In this document: positions 34,878 to 42,692 of the stretch, in pieces | How the letters are laid out: each line of letters opens with the position of its first letter | Position numbering within the stretch: the stretch's first letter is position 1 | From: JBKQVT01 sp963804825 | Lineage (GTDB): Bacteria; Planctomycetota; Planctomycetia; Pirellulales; Thermoguttaceae | Direction: 5' to 3' | DNA length: 64,000 nucleotides | NCBI GenBank assembly: GCA_963804825.1 | Contig: CAWDRV010000006.1 | Coordinates: forward strand, 434,001-498,000 | Notes under the pieces: generated by a model | Database searches by the model: none | Told to the model about the DNA's origin: nothing | What the model saw: only the letters and a program-made list of their open reading frames with translations | Translations under genes and position numbers: made by a program

Positions 34878-36575
34878 TCATTCCTCCTTCACCGGCGGAG
34901 CGTCGGCCACCGTGGCCAACACCGCGGGAAATTCCAGCGCGAAGCGGGCGCCGCGGCCGGGAACGCTGTCAACCAAAATCCGCCCGCCATGCTCGGTCAA
35001 AATCTTCTGACTGACCGGCAGTCCCAAGCCCGTGCCCCGACTCTTCTTCGTCGAGACGAAGGGACTGAAGAGGTGGTCCATCTGGTCGGCGGGAATGCCC
35101 GGCCCGTTGTCCTCGACCTCGATCCGCACCAGGGACTGGTCGGCCAGGTAATGGGTGCGGACCTCGACCCAGCCGCGGCCTTCCACCTCGGCCGCCGCGT
35201 CCAGCGCGTTGGTCGCCACGTTGAGCACCGCGCGGTGGATGCCCTCGGGGTCGAAGATCATGTCGGGCATGGCGGCGCCGGGCTTCCAACGCAACTCGAC
35301 CTCGATCTCCGCCGCCCGGGCCGCAAGCAACTCCATCACGTCGCCCACGACCTCGTTCACGTTGGCGCGGGTCAGGTCCGGCTCGCGTTCCTTGCTGAAG
35401 GTGAGCATGTCCATCACCAACGTCGATATCTTGTTCTGATTCTTCTCGACGATCTTCCAACCCTTGGAGACGACGGTCTCGTCGTGATCGGACAGCCCCA
35501 TCTCGATGAGGTAGCTTCCGCCGCGGATGCCCTGGAGGATGTTCTTGATATGGTGGGACAGCGTGGCGATGGTCTGCCCGACGGCCGCCAGCCGCTCGGC
35601 TTGGACCATGGCGGAATAGTAGCGGGTGTCCTCGACGGCCAAGGCGGCCTGGTGGCCGATGGCGATCATCAACTTGAGGTGGTCTTCGCTGAACTTGTTG
35701 GCGCCGCCGCGCTGGATCACCTGCTGCGCGGAAGTCGAGGTGTCGATGTAAATGGCGCCGACGACGCCGTAGCGGCCCTGCATGGGCACGCAGATCGCCT
35801 CGCGGATGCCCATCTGCACGATGCTGGCCGCCGGGCTCCAGCGGTCGTCCTGCCGGGCGTCGCTGGTCAGCACGCCCTCGTTCCGGTCGATCACGTAATC
35901 GAGGATCGTCTTGCTGATGATGATCTTGTCGCCCGGACGGAGCCCTTTCCGCGTCCGCCGGACCTTGGGCTCCAACTTCTGCCCGACCGGGTCCAAAAGC
36001 ATGATGCAGCCGCGGTCGGCCTCGATCCACTCGAAAATCAACTCCATGATGCGGTTGAGCAACTGGTCGATGTCCAGCGTGTGGCTGACGGCCAGCGCGG
36101 TGCGGTACATGACCTGGAGATTGCTCCGGGCGCGGGCGAGCCAGGAATTTTGCGGCAACTCGGCCTGGGCGTCGAAGACCTTGCTCCCCTCTTGCTGGGA
36201 CAGCGTGTGGATGATCCGCGACTGGTCCTCGGGCAGCGTGGCGGCGGCGATGTCGATCGACTGGACCACTTCCTCGCCCGATTCGCCCGGCGGACCCGTG
36301 TAGAGCATCAACGTCGAGCCGACCTGGATCTGGTCGCCGCTGGCCAGGTGATGGTTGCGGACGCGCTGGCCGTTGACGAACGTTCCGTTGGAGCTGTCGA
36401 GATCGACGAGGATGAAATCGTCGTCCGTGCGGCGCATTTCGGCGTGATGGCGGGAGACCTCGGTGTCGTGGACCTGGATCGTGCTGGAGGCATCGCGCCC
36501 CAGTCGAAGGATGGCGTCCGCCAACTCGAAACGAGTCCCCTGGTCGTTCCCGCGAATCACGAACAGCGATGGCAC
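34878..36575 (-). CDS. Histidine kinase with FHA and GAF domains
   Basis: About 565 residues if started at GTG 36575 (M/V-PSLFVIRGNDQG); longer in-frame starts fall within a palindromic repeat. Residues 1-95 are a FHA domain (LRLGRDASSTIQVHDTEVSR, DLDSSNGTFVNGQRV). A GAF domain follows at about 155-320 (ILDYVIDRNEGVLTSDARQD, ICVPMQGRYGVVGAIYIDT). The kinase core has the H-box ATLSHHIKNILQGIRGGSYL, N-box NVATNALDAA, DNGPGIP, and GTGLGLPVSQKILTEHGGRI. There is no membrane segment, so it is a cytoplasmic sensor. FHA input suggests cross-talk with Ser/Thr kinases. It lies 156 bp after a response regulator gene. Confidence 0.9.
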   Translation of the reverse strand: MPSLFVIRGNDQGTRFELADAILRLGRDASSTIQVHDTEVSRHHAEMRRTDDDFILVDLDSSNGTFVNGQRVRNHHLASGDQIQVGSTLMLYTGPPGESGEEVVQSIDIAAATLPEDQSRIIHTLSQQEGSKVFDAQAELPQNSWLARARSNLQVMYRTALAVSHTLDIDQLLNRIMELIFEWIEADRGCIMLLDPVGQKLEPKVRRTRKGLRPGDKIIISKTILDYVIDRNEGVLTSDARQDDRWSPAASIVQMGIREAICVPMQGRYGVVGAIYIDTSTSAQQVIQRGGANKFSEDHLKLMIAIGHQAALAVEDTRYYSAMVQAERLAAVGQTIATLSHHIKNILQGIRGGSYLIEMGLSDHDETVVSKGWKIVEKNQNKISTLVMDMLTFSKEREPDLTRANVNEVVGDVMELLAARAAEIEVELRWKPGAAMPDMIFDPEGIHRAVLNVATNALDAAAEVEGRGWVEVRTHYLADQSLVRIEVEDNGPGIPADQMDHLFSPFVSTKKSRGTGLGLPVSQKILTEHGGRILVDSVPGRGARFALEFPAVLATVADAPPVKEE

Positions 36576-36612
36576 GGCTCGGATCTCACGCAGGCTCGGT
36601 GACGTGTTGAGG

Positions 36613-36685
36613 GAAAAGGGGACAGTCCCCATTTGCCGGAACGGCCCGAAGGGTGCTTCGCACAAATGGGGACTGTCCCCTTTTC
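36613..36685. repeat. Perfect 23-bp inverted repeat around the histidine kinase 5' end
   Basis: 36613-36635 and 36663-36685 are exact reverse complements (core GGGGACAGTCCCCATTTG), 27 bp apart. A related GGGGGGACTGTCCCC occurs at 15665-15680. It lies in the spacer between response regulator and kinase genes and could act as an attenuator or simply be a mobile repeat. Confidence 0.8.
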
Positions 36686-36731
36686 CAGCCCGGCCGTGGC
36701 ACGCGCCGCAGCGACGAGCGGCATCTTTAAC

Positions 36732-37130
36732 CTAGCGGCGACGGACCACCAGCAATTCCTCAATTCTACGAATCAACGAGCCATAGTGGTAGGGCTTGGC
36801 CACGAATTCCCCGAAGTCGCCGTTCGCCTCGCCGCTGGCGTCGCCGCTGGCCGGCGATTTTCCACGCCGCGCCGTGCCCAAAAGAACCAACGGGGCGCAT
36901 TCCGACCGCGAGTGCTCGGCAAAAGGGACCGAGAGGCTCTCGGCCGTGGAATCCTCCACTTCGAGGTCCAAGACGATCAGGTCGGGATGATGCCGCCGGG
37001 CGAGCTCGAGGCCCCGCCGGGCTCGACTGGCGGAAAACGTCCGCAATCCCCGGCGTTCCAACGCCGTCTGAAGGACTTCGCGCGTCTCTTCCGAGGAATC
37101 GACGATCAGCACGCTTTGTCGGCTGTCCAA
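36732..37130 (-). CDS. Response regulator receiver domain protein
   Basis: 132 residues, a lone receiver domain. VLIVDSSEE carries the first acidic site (usually Asp-Asp; here only one Asp next to Ser), DLIVLDLEVED holds the phosphoacceptor Asp near residue 55, LVLLGTAR the Ser/Thr position, and VAKPYHYGSLIRRIEELL the conserved Lys. There is an Ala/Gly/Ser-rich insertion before the Lys (GKSPASGDASGEANGDFGEF), encoded by a GC repeat. It probably works with the downstream FHA-GAF histidine kinase. Confidence 0.85.
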   Translation of the reverse strand: MDSRQSVLIVDSSEETREVLQTALERRGLRTFSASRARRGLELARRHHPDLIVLDLEVEDSTAESLSVPFAEHSRSECAPLVLLGTARRGKSPASGDASGEANGDFGEFVAKPYHYGSLIRRIEELLVVRRR

Positions 37131-37323
37131 GGCAACACCCTCCGTGCGCCACCAGGCCGGACATCCTTGTCCGGCCGCATCCGCCAGCCCGCACCGTGAT
37201 TCGGCGGTCTGGTCGGGAGGGGGAGAGAATAGCGATCGCGGCGTTTTGTGTCAAAGCGAATTCTGGAGCGGTAGAGATGGCCGATCCGGCGTACCCCCCC
37301 ACGCCCACGGGCTGCGGTAGTGC

Positions 37324-38000
37324 TTAGACCTTAGTTCTTAGTACGTCATAAACCCACGGCCTATGGCCGTGCGACCCTGGGGGCTAAGCCGTTCCGGCGT
37401 GCCCCGAAATAGCATACGCTCTAACTCCGGGGAAAGCCCTGTTGGGCAGGAGAAAGAGCGTATGAAGGATTTTGACAGTCTGGCACATGTGCGATGGGAG
37501 TGCAAGTATCATGTGATCTTCATTCCGAAATACCGGCGGAAAGTGATGTATGGGAAGCTTCGGGCTTCGATAGGTGGTATCCTGCGGGATTTGTGTAGGC
37601 AGAAAGGGATCGGGCTGCTGGAAGGGCATGCGGTGAGCGACCATGTTCACCTCTGCCTGAGCATCCCGCCGAAGTACAGCGTGGCGTTTGCAATAGGGTT
37701 TCTGAAGGGCAAGAGTGCGGTGCGGATACATCGGGAATTGCTGCATGAGCGTCGGATGGCGGGGCTGCATTTTTGGGCGACGGGATACTGGGTAAGCACC
37801 GTGGGGAGTGACGAGGCCACGGTGCGGCAGTATATCCGGCAGCAGGAAGATAGGGATCGCCAACAAGGTCAGTTGTTTCAGTAACCATAAAAACCAGTGA
37901 AGCCCTGGCAGGGCTTTCCCCACGTGTAGTGCCCGCCCCGCTTTGCGGGGCAAGCCAAACCCACGCCCTACGGGCGTGGTCGATTAGACCTTAGTTCTTA
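37324..38000 (+). mobile_element. IS200/IS605-type element (tnpA only)
   Basis: A small Y1 transposase gene is flanked on the left by the hairpin CCCACGGCCTATGGCCGTG (about 37353-37371) and on the right by CCACGCCCTACGGGCGTGG (about 37961-37979), the subterminal hairpins expected for this family. The 17-mer TTAGACCTTAGTTCTTA occurs as a direct repeat at both edges (37324-37340 and 37984-38000). No accessory TnpB gene is present. It sits about 40 bp upstream of the likely ribBA promoter. Confidence 0.75.
37462..37884 (+). CDS. tnpA: IS200-type Y1 (HUH) transposase TnpA
   Basis: 140 residues from ATG 37462, preceded by GGAG. Family landmarks are HVRWECKYHVIFIPKYRRKV at the N-terminus, the HUH metal site in EGHAVSDHVHLCLSI, the helix FLKGKSAVRIHRELL, FWATGYWVSTVGSDEATVRQ and the nucleophile tyrosine in RQYIRQQED. 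It is a single-strand DNA transposase that cuts and rejoins at subterminal hairpins. The frame is intact, so the element may be active. Confidence 0.95.
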   Translation: MKDFDSLAHVRWECKYHVIFIPKYRRKVMYGKLRASIGGILRDLCRQKGIGLLEGHAVSDHVHLCLSIPPKYSVAFAIGFLKGKSAVRIHRELLHERRMAGLHFWATGYWVSTVGSDEATVRQYIRQQEDRDRQQGQLFQ

Positions 38001-38119
38001 CACCGACGGGATCCGGGCTGGCGGGTTCCGGCCAGGCGTTTATAATGACAAGTAGCAATTACATTTGCGGCGGGGATGTCGGAAAGACGCCCTGCCGGCA
38101 GGGATTTGGGGGATTTGGG

Positions 38120-39325
38120 GTGTCACACCGCCTTTCGACCATTGACGCCGCCATCGAGGCCATCCGGCGCGGCGAGATTGTCGTCGTCATGGACGCGGAA
38201 GACCGCGAAAACGAGGGCGATTTCATCTGCGCCGCCGAGAAGGTCACGCCGGCAATCGTCAATTTCATGATTACCCACGGCCGCGGCCAGCTTTGCATGC
38301 CGCTGCTGCCGGATGTCTGTCAGCGGCTCGATCTCCCTCCAATGGTGGATGAAAATACAGCCCCTTTGGGGACGAATTTCACGGTGCCGGTGGACCATCG
38401 CAGTTGCCGCACGGGGATCACGGCCCCCGAGCGGGCGACCACGATCCTGGCGATCGTCGATCCGTCGAGCAAGCCGTCCGATTTCGTCCGCCCGGGCCAC
38501 CTGTTTCCGTTGATGGCGAAGGAAGGGGGGGTGCTTCGCCGGGCAGGCCACACGGAAGCGGCAGTCGATCTAACCCGGTTGGCGGGGTTGTCGCCCGCAG
38601 GCGTGCTCTGCGAGATCCTCGACAGCAACGGCGACCGTGCCCCCCGCGAGCAGCTTTATGCCCTGGCCAAGCAACATGGCCTGCAAATCATCAGCATCGA
38701 GGAGCTGATCCGTTATCGCCGCCGGAGCGAGAAGCTGGTCTATCGGCTGGCGGAAGCCGACCTGCCCACCCGATTCGGCCCCGGGCGGATCATCGGCTTC
38801 GGCGTGCGTTACGAAGAGCAGCAGCCGATCGCCATTATCGTGGGCCATCCGGAGAAGGCGGCCGAGCCGTTGGTCCGGCTGCACTCGGCCTGTTTCACCG
38901 GCGACCTGCTGGCGTCGTTGCGTTGCGATTGCGGCGACCAACTCCGCATGGCCATGGAGATGATCGGGCAGGAAGGGGCGGGCGTGCTGGTCTACCTGCC
39001 CCAGGAAGGCCGCGGCATCGGCCTGATCGAAAAGATCAAGGCCTACCACCTCCAGGACCAGGGCATGGACACGGTCGAGGCCAACCTGGCCTTGGGCCAC
39101 CAGGCCGACAGCCGCGACTACGGCGTCGGCATTCAGATCCTCAAGGACCTGGGGCTGTCGCGTGTCCGCCTGCTGACGAACAACCCGAAGAAGACCGACG
39201 CCTTCATCTACGGCGGTTTCGACCTGGAGGTCTTGGATCAGGTTCCGATCGTGGGTCCGATTCACGAGCACAACGCCCGTTATATCGCCACCAAGCGCGA
39301 CAAGATGGGGCACAAGCTGCCGTAG
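38120..39325 (+). CDS. ribBA: Bifunctional DHBP synthase / GTP cyclohydrolase II
   Basis: About 401 residues; riboflavin synthesis. Residues 1-200 are 3,4-dihydroxy-2-butanone 4-phosphate synthase (MDAEDRENEGDFICAAEKV, ITHGRGQLC, AGHTEAAVDLTRLAGL). Residues 205-400 are GTP cyclohydrolase II (LVRLHSACFTGDLLASLRCD with zinc Cys residues, YLPQEGRGIGLIEKIKAYHL, LTNNPKKTDAF). I prefer GTG 38120 (V-SHRLSTIDAAIEAIR), which matches family N-termini. The ATG at 38045 overlaps TATAAT at 38041-38046, which looks like the promoter -10 box, so it would not be transcribed. No FMN riboswitch is visible. Confidence 0.95.
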   Translation: MSHRLSTIDAAIEAIRRGEIVVVMDAEDRENEGDFICAAEKVTPAIVNFMITHGRGQLCMPLLPDVCQRLDLPPMVDENTAPLGTNFTVPVDHRSCRTGITAPERATTILAIVDPSSKPSDFVRPGHLFPLMAKEGGVLRRAGHTEAAVDLTRLAGLSPAGVLCEILDSNGDRAPREQLYALAKQHGLQIISIEELIRYRRRSEKLVYRLAEADLPTRFGPGRIIGFGVRYEEQQPIAIIVGHPEKAAEPLVRLHSACFTGDLLASLRCDCGDQLRMAMEMIGQEGAGVLVYLPQEGRGIGLIEKIKAYHLQDQGMDTVEANLALGHQADSRDYGVGIQILKDLGLSRVRLLTNNPKKTDAFIYGGFDLEVLDQVPIVGPIHEHNARYIATKRDKMGHKLP

Positions 39326-39360
39326 TACCCGTTCACACTGTGGCGAAAGAAACGGGCAGA

Positions 39361-39436
39361 AACCGCGGATTAACGCAGATGAACGCCGATAGGAGTGTGT
39401 TTAAGCGTCCGCGTTCATCCGCGTGTATCCGCGGTT
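39361..39436. repeat. Inverted repeat downstream of ribBA
   Basis: AACCGCGGAT and ATGAACGC on the left match GCGTTCAT and ATCCGCGGTT on the right, with a central loop. It belongs to a repeat type seen in many bacterial genomes and may end ribBA transcription. Confidence 0.7.
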
Positions 39437-39575
39437 GCATCTCTTGATCTTCCGACCCGTGAACGGTTACCTGCCGTAGGGCGGCCCGCGTTTGTGACGC
39501 GAATCCGGTTTGCGGCAACTCAGTCCCGGGAGGCCCGTAGGTCCCGGCACGGCGAAATGGAGTTCGTCGCCACGC

Positions 39576-40157
39576 ATGATTGAGGATCTGAGCAATCGCA
39601 CCGACGAGGAATTGGCCGCCGAGGCTGCCCGCGAGACTTCCGACGGCCCGGCCTTCGTTGCCATCGTGGAGCGGTTCCGGCAACGGGTATGGCGGATTTG
39701 CTACCGCTTGTTGTACGACGAGCAAGACGCCAACGACGCCGCCCAAGAGGTCTTTCTGCGGTTGTTCTTGCACCGCGGCCAGTTCGCCGGCCGGTCGAAA
39801 TACTCGACCTGGGTCCACGGCGTCGCCCTGCGCACGTGTCTTGGAATGCGGCGGAGCCGCGGACGCCGGCGTCGGCACGAGACCCTCGCGCCGGAGGCCC
39901 AATGGGAGTCGCGGCAGCCGGCCCGGACCGACGCGCCGCAGGGGCTGGCGATGGACCTGATGAAGATGCTGGAATCGCTCGACGAGGAAGACCGCGCCAT
40001 GCTCATCCTGAAGTATGCCGAAGGTTACGATTATGAGGAGTTGGCCGAAATGTTCGAGCTTTCCGTCAGCGCCTGCAAGATGCGGCTGAGCCGGGCCCGC
40101 GAAAAACTCCAACAACGTTACCCCGAACCGCAAGGTTTACCCAACCATGTCGAATGA
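39576..40157 (+). CDS. ECF-type RNA polymerase sigma factor
   Basis: 193 residues from ATG 39576 (MIEDLSNRTDEELAAEAARE). Region 2 spans residues 20-95 (FVAIVERFRQRVWRICYRLL, DEQDANDAAQEVFLRLFLH, TWVHGVALRTCLGMRRSRGR) and region 4 spans about 128-180 (LESLDEEDRAMLILKYAEGY, YEELAEMFELSVSACKMRLS, RAREKL). It directs RNA polymerase to stress or envelope promoters. Its 3' end overlaps the next small membrane protein gene by 11 bp, the usual layout for an ECF factor with its regulator. Confidence 0.9.
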   Translation: MIEDLSNRTDEELAAEAARETSDGPAFVAIVERFRQRVWRICYRLLYDEQDANDAAQEVFLRLFLHRGQFAGRSKYSTWVHGVALRTCLGMRRSRGRRRRHETLAPEAQWESRQPARTDAPQGLAMDLMKMLESLDEEDRAMLILKYAEGYDYEELAEMFELSVSACKMRLSRAREKLQQRYPEPQGLPNHVE

Positions 40158-40404
40158 TTTTCTCGAACAACTCGCCACGTTGGAAGTGCGGCAACCGCCG
40201 CCGGAGTTCGATCGCACGTTGCACCAGCACGTGAATCGCGCGTTGTTGACGCAACATCTGCTCGGCCTGGCGGTGGGCTGCATCCCTTGGGTCCTGACGC
40301 ACTTCCTCCGCGGCATGGTGGGGGCGGTGGTTTTCAGCATGACCGGCCGCTTTGGCGACCCGGAACCGCAAAAAGACGAGGATTCGGGCGAAAAATTCCT
40401 GTGA
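40147..40404 (+). CDS. Small membrane protein, putative anti-sigma factor
   Basis: 85 residues. The N-terminal 30 residues are a charged cytoplasmic segment (FLEQLATLEVRQPPPEFDRT), and the middle is one or two hydrophobic helices (LLTQHLLGLAVGCIPWVLTH, MVGAVVFSMTG). No zinc-binding HxxxCxxC is present. Overlap with the ECF sigma gene supports an anti-sigma or co-regulatory role, which is an inference from position. Confidence 0.65.
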   Translation: MSNDFLEQLATLEVRQPPPEFDRTLHQHVNRALLTQHLLGLAVGCIPWVLTHFLRGMVGAVVFSMTGRFGDPEPQKDEDSGEKFL

Positions 40405-40499
40405 CCCGCCGCCGACGGCCGGCAACAGAACTTTTGGCGACCCGAAGAGAGCGGTCGCAATCCACATCGGTCCAAGTTTTTTTGTAAAGGGGAACAGGT

Positions 40500-41349
40500 A
40501 TGTTAATGGCAGATTTCAGCACCACGCTCGGTACGTATTGGACGGAGTTGGTCCAAAGTTTCTCCAATGCCTTCCACGAGGTGATCGCGAAGGCGCCGAA
40601 CGTGGTGGCCATGATCGTCGTCCTCGTCGTCGGCTACGTTGTCGCCAGGCTGGCGGCGCGACTGTTTACGGTCCTGGGCCAGCGGCTCGGCCTCCAGATC
40701 GCCGCGGAGCGGAGCGGCCTGGCCGAATCGATGCAGCACATGGGCATCAAACGCGATGTCCCGGCCGATCGTCGGCACCATCGTCTTCTGGCTGCTGATG
40801 TGCGTGTTCGTCATGGCGGCGTTCAATATTCTCGATCTGAATGCCCTCACGGTCGCCATGGGCGTCGTGGCCGCTTACATTCCGAATCTCTTGGTGGCCA
40901 CCGTCGTCGTGGTCGTCGGGCTTTTGGTGGCCAGCTTCCTGCGGGGCATCGTAGCGACCAGCGCCGACCGGTTGGGCGTCTCCTATGCCGAGCACCTGGC
41001 CAACGCCTGCTACTACGCCCTGGCCGTGTTGACGTTCATCGCCGCCTTCAAACAATTGCACATTGAACTCGGCCCCGTTGACAACCTGATCCTGATCGCG
41101 TTCGGCGGGGTGGCCTTGGCCTTCGGCCTGTCGTTCGGGCTGGGCGGCCGCGAGGTGATGGCGGGAATCCTGGCCGGCTATTACCTCCGGCAGAGGCTCA
41201 GCGCCGGCGACCACGTCCAAGTGGCCGGCCTGGAAGGCACGGTCCGCGAGGTCGGCCCGGTGGCCACCATCGTGGAAACCGACGAAGGCGGCCTCATCAA
41301 CCGGCACACGGTGCCCAACACCAAGATGCTCAACGAAGCCGTCCGCTGA
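40500..41349 (+). CDS. Mechanosensitive ion channel family protein (MscS type), one frameshift
   Basis: ATG 40500 follows AGGGGAACAGGT. Hydrophobic helices are VVAMIVVLVVGYVVARLAAR, then after a one-base break near 40760 IVGTIVFWLLMCVFVMAAFN, LVATVVVVVGLLVASFLRGI, ACYYALAVLTFIAAFKQL, and the pore-helix-like FGGVALAFGLSFGLGGREVM. The MscS beta domain follows (YYLRQRLSAGDHVQVAGLEG, TVREVGPVATIVETDEGGLI). About 282 residues. It releases solutes under osmotic downshock. It is probably co-transcribed with the sigma factor pair, which would link it to envelope stress. Confidence 0.85.
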
Positions 41350-41442
41350 TGTGCTGATAGGTTGATGGACGAATACCTCCGCCGCGAGGCGGTTCGCGTC
41401 GCCCTGGGATCGGCAACGATCTCGGGGCGATTTCGTTGACTC

Positions 41443-41478
41443 TCCCTCTCCCTCCGGGAGAGGGTTGGGGTGAGGGCG
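41443..41478. repeat. GC-rich palindromic repeat, family C
   Basis: CCCTCTCCCTCCGGGAGAGG followed by GTTGGGGTGAGGG, the same type as at 20330-20365. It is a widespread intergenic repeat in bacteria. It lies between convergent genes, so it may act in transcription termination. Confidence 0.7.
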
Positions 41479-41528
41479 TGATCGAACAGCGTCCACATTC
41501 TCGCTTGCGCCGCGAGCGTGAACCCGTC

Positions 41529-42555
41529 TCACCCGCCGACGTACTTCGCATAGAGCGAACGGGCGACGGCCAGGTCGCTGGTGCCGCCGATGATGGCCCG
41601 GCCGTCGGCGAATACGGTCAGCTCGTAGCCCTCGACCGTCAGCCGCACGAGGAATGGGTTCTGGACCAACGGTCCGATGCCCTGGAGCCGCCGGGCCAAC
41701 TCGTCCAACGCCACCCGACCGCCGGAGTGGGTCAACTGCACCGCGTTGCGGCCGCAGAGAACGGCCGTATGGCTTCCGCCTTGGCCCGCCAGCCAGGGGA
41801 ACTCCCGCCGCTTGCAGCATGGGCAATCGACCTGCTGGCGGAGCCGGGACACGTCGATCTGGCGGATACGGCAACTCCACAAATCGATCACCGTCAGGCT
41901 CGGCGAAACGGCATCGAGCTGCCCGCTGAGGATCTTCATCGCCTCCATCGCCTCGATCGCCGCAATGACGCTCACGATGGGCCCGACGATGCCGGCCGTA
42001 TCGCACGTGGGCGTGCTTCCCGGCGGCGGGCAATCGGGCAACAGGCATCGCAGGCAGGGCGTCCGACCCGGCACGATGGTCATCGTTCGTCCCTCGGCGC
42101 CCACGCAGCCGCCGTAGACCCACGGCAGGCCGCGGCGAACCGCCGCGTCGTTCAAGAGAAAACGGGTCTCGAAGTTGTCCGTGCCGTCGACGATCACATC
42201 GACGCCGTCGCAGAACCGCTCGACGTTGGCGTGATCGACGTCGGCGACGATCGGCTCGACGGCGACCGCCGTGTTGACGGCCCGGAGTTTCTCCGCCGCG
42301 GCAATCGCCTTGGGCAGACCCCGGCGGGCGTCTTCCTCGTCGAAGAGCGACCTGGCGTTGGAGGTTGCTCAGTTCGACCACGTCGCGATCGACGATGCGG
42401 ACCGTGCCGACGCCGGCGCGGACCAGGGTATTGGCCGCCGCGCTTCCCAGCGCGCCGCAGCCGCACACCAGCGCGCGGCCTTGCAACAGCCGTCGCTGTC
42501 CTTCCTCGCCCAGCGGCGGGTAGCGCATCTGACGCAGGTAACGATCGAGTGACAT
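41529..42555 (-). CDS. ThiF/MoeB-family adenylyltransferase, one frameshift
   Basis: The E1-like fold begins MSLDRYLRQMRYPPLGEEGQ and has the nucleotide-binding GCGALGSAAANTLVRAGVGT, RIVDRDVVELSNLQRQ. The frame breaks near 42345 and resumes with SLFDEEDARRGLPKAIAAAE, VDGTDNFETRFLLNDAAVRR (second nucleotide-binding motif), PWVYGGCVGAEGRTM and the zinc site CLRCLL, with CPCC nearer the C-terminus. It adenylates the C-terminal glycine of a ubiquitin-like sulfur carrier (ThiS or MoaD). No rhodanese domain is attached. The C-terminus has a ThiS-like or MoaD-like stretch (LQGIGPLVQNPFLVRLTVEG), not a typical carrier. Confidence 0.85.
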
Positions 42556-42607
42556 GGTGTCAAAGGCGGAGGGCGTGAGGGCGGAAGGCGGAAGGGAGAA
42601 GGGTCAA

Positions 42608-42636
42608 GTGAGCCGGAGGCGTTAGCCTCCGGATCG
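42608..42636. repeat. Family B hairpin repeat (GGAGGC variant)
   Basis: CCGGAGGC-GTTA-GCCTCCGG at 42613-42632, identical in the stem to the copies at 12.5 kb, again within purine-rich GGCGGAAGGGAGAAGG DNA. Confidence 0.85.
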
Positions 42637-42692
42637 GAAGACGGAAGGTGAGAGACGAACGGCGGAAGATGCAAGACGACCGATTTCATTCC

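Noticed and set aside
38045..38119. Longer ribBA start at ATG 38045
   Set aside because: TATAAT at 38041-38046 looks like the promoter -10, so this ATG would be upstream of the transcript, and family N-termini match GTG 38120.
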